From NCBI GenBank assembly GCA_900768705.1, contig CAAGEB010000011.1:62001-126000 (forward strand): DNA of 64,000 bases, written 5' to 3'. The stretch is from Oscillospiraceae bacterium (GTDB lineage Bacteria > Bacillota > Clostridia > Oscillospirales > Ruminococcaceae). The notes under the pieces are model-generated. The model was not told the origin of the DNA. It was given only the letters and a program-made list of their open reading frames with translations, and did no database searches. Both the position numbers and the translations under genes were made by a program. Shown here one piece after another: positions 58,955-64,000 of this stretch (position 1 is its first letter; each line of letters starts with the position of its first letter).

Positions 58955-60198
58955 TTGTTCAACCTCATAATTCTCTCCGCCGCAAGCATAATTCCTATTT
59001 TTCCGGTGGGGAAGGTAAGTCCGCCCTGCAAATACACCGCAAAGGGTTCACGAAGAGGAGCGTCAGCGGAAAGTTCAATGGAAGCACCCATTGTAAAAGC
59101 TCCCGCCGCCATAATCACCTTGCTGTCATATCCCGGCATATCCCACGGTTCGGGAGTAACAAAGCTGTCAATCGGAGAGCCGCTCTGGATACCTTCGCAA
59201 AAAGCAACCAGCTGCTTTTCACCGCCGAGCAGCAGCGTCTCAATAATATCCGTGCGTTTTACATCGTACTTCGGGAAAGCTTCAAATCCCAGCTCTTCAA
59301 AAAACGCCGCCGCAAAAACAGCGGTTTTCAATGCGGAGCAAACCGCTTCGGGAGCGTGGTACAGACCGAGATACATTCCGCGAAGCTGATTCAATGTGCA
59401 GCCCACTTCCTTGCCTGCTCCGGGAGTTGTAAGCCGATAGCTGCAAAGCTCCACCAGATCCCGCCTGCCGGCAATATATCCACCTGTTTCCGCAATTCCT
59501 CCGCCAAGATTTTTTATCAGACTGCCGATAATCAGATCCGCTCCCACTGCCGTGGGTTCCCGATCCTCAACCAGTTCTCCATAACAATTATCAACAATAA
59601 CAATAGCATTGGGATTAACTTCCCTGACTGCGGTAATTATTTTTCCGATTGTATCAATATCCAGCGAAGCACGGAGAGAATAACCGCGGGAACGCTGTAT
59701 ATAAGCAGCCTTGCAGTCTACCGCTCCTTTGCGTATGGAATTGTAATCCGGGGTTCCGTCCTCCAGAAGCTCCGCCTTTGTAAAGTTAATTCCAAAATCC
59801 TTCAAAGAACCGGTTCCTTCTCCGAAAATTGCCTCCTGAACTGTATCATAAGGCATACCCGTTGCGGAAAAGAGCATATCACCGGTTCGGAGAACACCGA
59901 AAAGAGCGGTTACAATTGCGTGGGTACCGTTAACGAAATTATGCCGCACCAGAGCGTCCTCTGCACCAAGTACTTGGGCAAAAACAGCGTCCAGCTTATC
60001 CCTGCCATCGTCGTTATATCCGTATCCGTTGGTGCCTTTCAGATGTATTTCACTTATACGGTTATCAATAAAAGCACGCAAAACCCGCTCGGAGTTATAT
60101 TGATACCCTGCGTCAAGCTCCGCAAACTTATGACTGCATTTATTCATTGCTGCGTCCGCCGCAGCGGCAACTTCCGGGCTGAATTCAAAAAAACTCAT
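58951..60198 (-). CDS. Methionine gamma-lyase-family PLP protein (aluminum-resistance type)
   Basis: 415 residues from ATG 60198; AGAGG lies upstream. The N-terminus has KGTNGYGYNDDGRDKLDAVF and FVNGTHAIVTALFGVL; the PLP-binding region has NAIVIVDNCYGELVEDREP, then GSLIKNLGGGIAETGGYIAG with the Schiff-base Lys. This is the Met_gamma_lyase family (PF06838), formerly named aluminum resistance protein, a fold-type I PLP enzyme. Activity in this family is poorly defined. It has its own promoter and is cotranscribed with the CrtO-like gene. Confidence 0.92.
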   Translation of the reverse strand: MSFFEFSPEVAAAADAAMNKCSHKFAELDAGYQYNSERVLRAFIDNRISEIHLKGTNGYGYNDDGRDKLDAVFAQVLGAEDALVRHNFVNGTHAIVTALFGVLRTGDMLFSATGMPYDTVQEAIFGEGTGSLKDFGINFTKAELLEDGTPDYNSIRKGAVDCKAAYIQRSRGYSLRASLDIDTIGKIITAVREVNPNAIVIVDNCYGELVEDREPTAVGADLIIGSLIKNLGGGIAETGGYIAGRRDLVELCSYRLTTPGAGKEVGCTLNQLRGMYLGLYHAPEAVCSALKTAVFAAAFFEELGFEAFPKYDVKRTDIIETLLLGGEKQLVAFCEGIQSGSPIDSFVTPEPWDMPGYDSKVIMAAGAFTMGASIELSADAPLREPFAVYLQGGLTFPTGKIGIMLAAERIMRLNK

Positions 60199-60237
60199 TT
60201 TCTTATCCCTCTCATAATAATCAAACATACACATTTT

Positions 60238-60266
60238 ATTATAACTTTTTTTGCCTGTCTTGTCAA
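60238..60266 (-). promoter_or_regulatory. Promoter of the PLP enzyme/CrtO-like operon
   Basis: TTGACA (60266-60261), 17-base spacer, TATAAT (60243-60238) on the minus strand. Confidence 0.85.
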
Positions 60267-60377
60267 GTGCCGCCTCGTATATTATTCTACGACGGCATAA
60301 ACCACATTTCTGTCACATAATATGTACAGTACACAGCCGAAGAAAATCGACTGCAATCTGCCATAGGGGGTATTTCA

Positions 60378-60650
60378 TTGAAGCAGTACAGCGAAAGTAA
60401 AGAAGAAAGATGCGTAATCCTCGGAAAATACATAGTTGAAAACAACGCAACCGTCAGAAGTACCGCAAAGCAGTTCGGAATAAGCAAAAGTACCGTACAT
60501 CAGGATATAACCGTAAAACTGGAGAAAACGAACAAGCCTCTGTTTGAAAAGGTAAAAGCGGTATTGGACAAAAATAAACAGGAACGACATATCCGGGGCG
60601 GAGAAGCTACCAGACGCAAATACAGCGAGCTGAAAGCCGCCCACAATTAA
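60378..60650 (+). CDS. spoIIID: Sporulation transcription factor SpoIIID
   Basis: 90 residues starting at TTG 60378, 7 bases after GGGGG. ERCVILGKYIVENNATVRST (10-29) and the helix-turn-helix AKQFGISKSTVHQDITVKL (30-48) are nearly invariant in SpoIIID; a basic C-terminal region (GGEATRRKYSELK) contacts the minor groove. SpoIIID acts in the mother cell after engulfment with sigma-E and sigma-K. The 60267-60377 region has a GTATATT and a CATAAACC, possibly a degenerate sigma-E promoter, but the spacing is short. Confidence 0.95.
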   Translation: MKQYSESKEERCVILGKYIVENNATVRSTAKQFGISKSTVHQDITVKLEKTNKPLFEKVKAVLDKNKQERHIRGGEATRRKYSELKAAHN

Positions 60651-60662
60651 GAAAATATAAAA

Positions 60663-60687
60663 TGCGGCTCCCGAATCGGAAGCCGCA
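60663..60687. terminator. Bidirectional terminator between spoIIID and tsf
   Basis: TGCGGCT and AGCCGCA pair, with an inner CCGA/TCGG, between convergent genes; the minus strand continues TTTTATATTTTC, the plus strand AAGCTTTATT. Confidence 0.8.
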
Positions 60688-60708
60688 AAGCTTTATTAAG
60701 AAATCTGA

Positions 60709-61614
60709 TTACTTAACAAGAGAAGCAACTTCAGCAGCGAAATCGTCCTGCTTCTTCTCAATGCCTTCACCGCGCTCATAGCGTACGAACTGCTCAACCT
60801 TAATTGTGCAGCCCTGAGCCTTTGCAACGGAATCAATATACTTGCCAACGCTCATTGTGTCGTCCTTGAAGTACTTCTGCTCGGTAAGGCATACTTCCTC
60901 GTAGAACTTGCGGAGTCTGCCCTCTACAATCTTCTCAGCAACATTAGCGGGCTTGCCTTCCTGCTCAACCAGCTTGGTCTGAACTTCCTTTTCATTTGCA
61001 AGAACATCTGCGGGAACGGAAGCCTTGTCGATATACTGAGCATTAAGAGCAGTAATCTGAAGCGCAACATTCTTTGCGCAGGCAAGAACCTCAGCGTCGT
61101 CAGCCTTATCTGTGGAAATCTTTACCATAGTGCCGATTCTGCCGCCATCGTGCATATAGGGAATAAGAGTACCCTCCAGCTTGGTGAAGCGACGAATCTT
61201 GATATTCTCACCAATAGTTGCAATGCTGTTGGTAAGGTATGCGGAGACAGTCTCGTTTGTACCGGAAACGGTGCAGGAATCAAGAGCCTCAACATCAGCA
61301 ACATCATTGTCAAGAATTGTATCGGTAATGGTTTCAACCAGTGCAAGGAACTTATCGGACTTTGCGCAGAAGTCGGTTTCGCAGTTGATTTCAACAACAA
61401 CGCCGATATTACCCTTGGTCTTAGTCTTTACAACACCCTCTGCTGCAATTCTGCCCGCCTTCTTGGCAGCCTTTGCAAGACCCTTCTCACGAAGAATCTT
61501 TACAGCCTCGTCACGATTGCCGTCAGCCTCAACCAGCGCTCTCTTGCAGTCCATCATACCGCAGCCGGTCATATCACGCAGCTCTTTAACATCCTGTGCA
61601 GTTACATTTGCCAT
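60709..61614 (-). CDS. tsf: Elongation factor Ts
   Basis: 301 residues. ELRDMTGCGMMDCKRALVEA (11-30) is the EF-Tu-binding N-terminal domain; INCETDFCAKSDKFLALVE near residue 75 and YEEVCLTEQKYFKDDTMSVG in the C-terminal dimerization region follow. EF-Ts is the nucleotide exchange factor of EF-Tu. It follows rpsB by 39 bases. Confidence 0.97.
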   Translation of the reverse strand: MANVTAQDVKELRDMTGCGMMDCKRALVEADGNRDEAVKILREKGLAKAAKKAGRIAAEGVVKTKTKGNIGVVVEINCETDFCAKSDKFLALVETITDTILDNDVADVEALDSCTVSGTNETVSAYLTNSIATIGENIKIRRFTKLEGTLIPYMHDGGRIGTMVKISTDKADDAEVLACAKNVALQITALNAQYIDKASVPADVLANEKEVQTKLVEQEGKPANVAEKIVEGRLRKFYEEVCLTEQKYFKDDTMSVGKYIDSVAKAQGCTIKVEQFVRYERGEGIEKKQDDFAAEVASLVK

Positions 61615-61653
61615 TGTTATTTCTCCTTTTATAAATCGCAGAAATGCGTTGAA

Positions 61654-62376
61654 TTATTCTTCCTCGGTCTTAACTTCCTCAGCAGCGTCAGCTGTTCCCT
61701 GTCTGCCGGAAATAATTGCGTCTGCCATAGCACCCGCAATCAGCTTAACGGCACGGATAGCGTCATCATTGCCGGGAATTACATAGTCGATTTCATCGGG
61801 GTCGCAGTTGGTATCAACAATTGCAACAACGGGGATACCGAGCTTTCTTGCCTCTGCAACGGCGATCTTCTCCTTGCGGGGATCAACAACGAACAGAGCA
61901 GCGGGAAGCTTCTTCATGTTCTTGATGCCGCCCATAAACTTTTCCAGCTTTTCGATTTCAAGGTTAAGCTTGATAACTTCCTTCTTGGGAAGCAGATCGA
62001 AAGTGCCGTCTGTTTCCATAGTGTGAAGCTGCTCAAGACGAGCAATTCTTCTCTGGATGGTCTTGAAGTTGGTCATCATACCGCCCAGCCATCTTGCGTT
62101 TACATAGTGTGCGCCTGCACGAACTGCCTCTTCCTTTACGGAATCAGCCGCCTGCTTCTTTGTTCCGACAAAAAGGATCTCGCCGCCGTTTGCAGCTGTC
62201 TCGTGAACAAAGTTATAAGCCTCGTCCAGCTTCTTTACTGTCTTCTGAAGGTCGATGATGTAAATACCGTTTCTCTCGGTAAAAATATAGGGTGCCATCT
62301 TCGGATTCCATCTCTTAGTGAGGTGTCCGAAGTGAACGCCTGCCTCCAGAAGCTGCTTCATTGATACTACTGCCAT
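61654..62376 (-). CDS. rpsB: 30S ribosomal protein S2
   Basis: 240 residues. MKQLLEAGVHFGHLTKRWNP (6-25), WLGGMMTNFKTIQRRIARLE, and DPRKEKIAVAEARKLGIPVV, DTNCDPDEIDYVIPGNDDA are S2 landmarks, followed by an acidic tail. S2 is needed late in 30S assembly for S1/mRNA binding. A stem-loop leader precedes it. Confidence 0.97.
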   Translation of the reverse strand: MAVVSMKQLLEAGVHFGHLTKRWNPKMAPYIFTERNGIYIIDLQKTVKKLDEAYNFVHETAANGGEILFVGTKKQAADSVKEEAVRAGAHYVNARWLGGMMTNFKTIQRRIARLEQLHTMETDGTFDLLPKKEVIKLNLEIEKLEKFMGGIKNMKKLPAALFVVDPRKEKIAVAEARKLGIPVVAIVDTNCDPDEIDYVIPGNDDAIRAVKLIAGAMADAIISGRQGTADAAEEVKTEEE

Positions 62377-62410
62377 TTCTTTTTCCTCCGTAATATGGTT
62401 TATTTTCCTC

Positions 62411-62452
62411 CACGCAGTTACGCCCTTCGGCGAACCAGGAAGGTTCTGCGTG
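62411..62452 (-). promoter_or_regulatory. Structured leader of rpsB (candidate S2 autoregulatory element)
   Basis: On the minus strand CACGCAG and CTGCGTG close a 42-base stem-loop with GGTTCGCC/GGGCG inside, immediately before the ribosome site of rpsB. Its place in an S2 operon leader fits feedback control by S2; that role is inferred. Confidence 0.55.
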
Positions 62453-62497
62453 TGTGTATTTGTCGGGAAATCCTTTCTCCGACATAACTACCTTTTT

Positions 62498-62526
62498 ATT
62501 TTACCACAATTCCCACAATTTATCAA
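62498..62526 (-). promoter_or_regulatory. Promoter of rpsB-tsf
   Basis: TTGATA (62526-62521), 17-base spacer, TAAAAT (62503-62498) on the minus strand. Confidence 0.75.
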
Positions 62527-62541
62527 GTATTTTTTATTCGT

Positions 62542-62832
62542 CTATTTGAACAAATTTCCGTGTTCTTTTCCTCGTCTTTTAGGTGAATTAGTCAAATGTT
62601 CGCAGGATACCAGAATAGTATCCTCTCCAATTACCTCAATTTCATTCCATTTTATGAATAAATCCTCTTCTCTTCCGAACAGTCCGAAAAACTTTGCTCT
62701 GCCGAAAATAATCAATCGGCAGATTTTTGCAGTACAGCTGTCAAATTCGATATCATCGGGAAAACCCAGTCTTGCGCCGTTTCTGACATTTATAACTTCC
62801 TTGCATCGCAAATCGTTAAAACTGTAAACCAT
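62542..62832 (-). CDS. YlmC/YmxH-family PRC-barrel sporulation protein
   Basis: 96 residues. SFNDLRCKEVINVRNGARLG (4-23) and GFPDDIEFDSCTAKICRLII followed by a conserved FGREEDLFIKWNEIEVIGED segment fit the YlmC/YmxH PRC-barrel family found in spore formers. Its exact role is not defined, but members are commonly expressed during sporulation. TAGGTG precedes the ATG. It lies between rpsB and the plus-strand RNA candidate. Confidence 0.9.
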   Translation of the reverse strand: MVYSFNDLRCKEVINVRNGARLGFPDDIEFDSCTAKICRLIIFGRAKFFGLFGREEDLFIKWNEIEVIGEDTILVSCEHLTNSPKRRGKEHGNLFK

Positions 62833-62895
62833 AGGAACACCTACCAGAAGATAAATCGTTCTTTTTCAGCGCACCGAATTACAATTCCGGTTTGG

Positions 62896-62924
62896 TTGTA
62901 CGGTGCTGCTATAAATAATAGTAT
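62896..62924 (+). promoter_or_regulatory. Candidate promoter for plus-strand RNA
   Basis: TTGTAC (62896-62901), 17-base spacer, TAGTAT (62919-62924) on the plus strand; upstream of a gene-free structured stretch and divergent from ylmC. Confidence 0.5.
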
Positions 62925-62930
62925 GCAGGT

Positions 62931-63075
62931 TTTTCCCGAACTAGAAGAACGGATTAAATCGATCCGGCATAAAATAAGCAAGGGTAATTCAGCCGCAGAA
63001 AGCAAAAGCTCACAGCCGTACCGATGGTGACTATTTGTCCTTGAAAAGCCAAAGGCGCAGGCGGCTGTTTTTTAT
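62931..63075 (+). ncRNA. Candidate structured small RNA (class not recognised)
   Basis: About 145 bases with no convincing reading frame. It ends with a closing stem CAGCCGC (62990-62996) / GCGGCTG (63061-63067) followed by TTTTTTAT, a plausible intrinsic terminator for a plus-strand transcript. CCGGAT-type short pairings precede it. I did not recognise SRP, 6S, tmRNA or RNase P signatures. Confidence 0.45.
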
Positions 63076-63083
63076 ACCCAAAA

Positions 63084-63262
63084 GCGGGCTGCTTGTAAAG
63101 CAGCCCGCACCGGCTTGTTTAAAGGGTCATTTCTTAGGCTGGCGAGAAGCCCTCAGATGCTAGGAACCCGCATAACGGCTAGGCTTTGTGCCTGCCGTTA
63201 TGTGCGGTGACGCCGCAGATGAGGGTTTATCGACAGACTGAAGCAGTCCGCAATCCTTATCA
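63084..63262 (-). ncRNA. Structured 3' UTR or small RNA ending in a terminator
   Basis: Between the zinc-ribbon gene stop and a terminator there are about 150 bases that fold well: CCCTCA/TGAGGG (63150-63155 with 63220-63225) encloses CATAACGGC/GCCGTTATG (63171-63179 with 63194-63202) and an AGGC/GCCT cap. The terminator is GCGGGCTGCTT/AAGCAGCCCGC with TTTTGGG after it (63108-63079). No gene is visible. It may be a processed 3' UTR RNA or a separate RNA. Confidence 0.5.
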
Positions 63263-63736
63263 TCAATTATAATAATAAAACCCCGATACATCTTTGATTG
63301 CCGACAGTGTGGCAAGTCCTCCGCAGACGCAAACGCCAATCATAATCAGCAGTGACACTCCCAATATAATAGCCTGTACTATCAGCATTGCACGGCAATA
63401 ATTCTTCTTTGGCTGGGGAGTATCTCCGAAGCCCCATACAAACAGCAGAACAAGGCTGACTATACCGAGACAGCTGGTAAGAAGAATCGTTCCGACCCAC
63501 TGACCCAGCGTCATTTCTTCGGTATATTCCCCATTCCCTGTCTGAGGATATATAGGCTGCTGAACCGGACCGCTTCCGCTGTAAGTAGAATCCACAGGAG
63601 CAGGTGCAACAGGCATGGAAGGCTGTACATCTTCCTTGCTGAGATTGACAGCACCGGGAAGCTCTGCTCCGCAATTCGGACAGAATTTTCCGTCACCGCT
63701 AACAAGAGTTCCGCATTTGTCACAGAATTTTTCCAT
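63263..63736 (-). CDS. Zinc-ribbon membrane protein of unknown function
   Basis: 157 residues. An N-terminal zinc ribbon FCDKCGTLVSGDGKFCPNCG (4-23, CxxC twice) is followed by a Pro/Ser/Gln-rich linker (about 28-70) and two membrane helices (about 78-105 and 115-143). This is the common zinc_ribbon_2 plus small membrane domain type, often near stress or secretion genes; no function is assigned. A promoter at 63859-63887 and a leader with hairpins precede it. Confidence 0.8.
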   Translation of the reverse strand: MEKFCDKCGTLVSGDGKFCPNCGAELPGAVNLSKEDVQPSMPVAPAPVDSTYSGSGPVQQPIYPQTGNGEYTEEMTLGQWVGTILLTSCLGIVSLVLLFVWGFGDTPQPKKNYCRAMLIVQAIILGVSLLIMIGVCVCGGLATLSAIKDVSGFYYYN

Positions 63737-63762
63737 ATTAACCTCCGAAAAAATTAAAAAAA

Positions 63763-63823
63763 TACCAACTTATGGTATAATTCGCCGATATGCACGGAGT
63801 TCGCCGAAGGCGAACGGATGTGC
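63763..63823 (-). promoter_or_regulatory. Hairpin-rich leader of the zinc-ribbon gene
   Basis: GTTCGCC/GGCGAAC with outer GCAC/GTGC (63792-63823) and, nearer the gene, ATACCA/TGGTAT followed by TTTTTTT (about 63762-63778). The second resembles a weak attenuator directly before the ribosome site GGAGG. Confidence 0.4.
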
Positions 63824-63858
63824 AAGGCATTTTGATCTATAATAAACGCTCTGCGTTT

Positions 63859-63887
63859 ATTATACCACAATAAATATGTAATGTCAA
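63859..63887 (-). promoter_or_regulatory. Promoter of the zinc-ribbon gene
   Basis: TTGACA (63887-63882), 17-base spacer, TATAAT (63864-63859) on the minus strand, a perfect consensus. Confidence 0.9.
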
Positions 63888-63902
63888 GTCGTAAACCGAA
63901 AT

Positions 63903-64000
63903 CTATCCGGTTATCCACTGGCTCATTCCTGCTCCCCAGACCTCATTCGGGCGTTCACGGAAACCGAACCGCTTATAGAAAGGCTCCTTGCCGATTGCGG
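63903..64000 (-). CDS. GNAT-family N-acetyltransferase (C-terminal fragment)
   Basis: The frame enters from the window edge and ends with TAG at 63903, giving about 31 residues: PFYKRFGFRERPNEVWGAG then MSQWITG. This FYxxxGFxxRP ending is typical of the last strand-helix of GNAT acetyltransferases. The N-terminal part lies outside the window; acceptor substrate unknown. Confidence 0.75.
   Translation of the reverse strand, partial: AIGKEPFYKRFGFRERPNEVWGAGMSQWITG

Noticed and set aside
58942..60300. Plus-strand 452-codon frame
   Set aside because: It is antisense to the PLP enzyme gene, whose motifs, ribosome site and promoter are clear.
61150..62364. Plus-strand 404-codon frame
   Set aside because: It is antisense to tsf and rpsB and shows no protein-family pattern.
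1..64000. CRISPR arrays, insertion sequences or rRNA genes
   Set aside because: No regularly spaced repeats, transposase genes with terminal repeats or rRNA sequence were seen.

Overview
The window looks like a chromosome segment of a spore-forming, Gram-positive Clostridia, most likely an Oscillospiraceae/Ruminococcus-type gut anaerobe. The basis is the conserved rimP-nusA-ylxR-ylxQ-infB-rbfA cluster, rpmG-secE-nusG-rplK-rplA, spoIIID and a YlmC/YmxH-type sporulation gene, a lysine (L-box) riboswitch, strong purine-rich Shine-Dalgarno sequences, many TTGACA-17-TATAAT promoters, and a TM1266-type regulator usually found with [FeFe]-hydrogenase genes. The taxonomic placement is inference; there is no rRNA gene here.

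Layout. 1-10.1 kb (minus strand): a YfhO-type membrane protein cut by the window edge, a YjbQ protein, a DUF4097 protein and a small membrane protein form one operon. Next to it is a translationally overlapping pair, an MMPL/RND exporter and a very large secreted GLUG/coiled-coil protein. 10.3-12.5 kb: tRNA-Arg(ACG), followed by a lone phage-derived module, a MuF head-morphogenesis protein fused to a caspase-like toxin domain, with a candidate immunity gene. 12.5-15.8 kb: an iron operon (feoA-feoA-feoB-Cys-rich protein) with several DtxR/IdeR-like palindromes. 16-20.7 kb: YpsA-like protein, pyridoxal/pyridoxamine kinase, and a GntR(YtrA)-ABC operon whose ATPase gene has an in-frame stop at codon 6. 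20.7-23.8 kb: a TM1266 regulator and an SsuABC-like transporter behind a structured attenuator leader. 23.8-27.8 kb: AI-2E-type exporter, amidohydrolase, PutP.

27.8-33.5 kb: queA, then on the plus strand a lysine riboswitch controlling asd-dapA-dapB-ACT protein-mscS, the lysine/diaminopimelate branch. 33.6-35.9 kb: GH36 alpha-galactosidase. 35.9-41.0 kb: a Gld-like ABC system (ATPase, permease, GldG-like, DUF4340) plus a small unknown protein. 41.1-51.1 kb: gltX and the nusA-infB operon, extended with nrnA, truB and ribF. 51.2-53.7 kb: rpmG-secE-nusG-rplK-rplA. 53.8-60.3 kb: NfeD-like and CBS/CorC membrane proteins, a HAD phosphatase, a degenerate HMGL-like TIM barrel, YicC, a CrtO-like acyltransferase-family protein and a methionine-gamma-lyase-family enzyme. 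60.4-64 kb: spoIIID, rpsB-tsf with a hairpin leader, ylmC, two unassigned structured RNA candidates, a zinc-ribbon membrane protein and the end of a GNAT acetyltransferase.

Most of the window is ordinary core genome. The unusual content is the phage-toxin module, the MMPL/GLUG pair, the orphan attenuator in front of the TM1266 operon, the iron-box cluster, the interrupted ABC gene, an apparent AUA start in ylxQ, and the structured RNAs near 63 kb.
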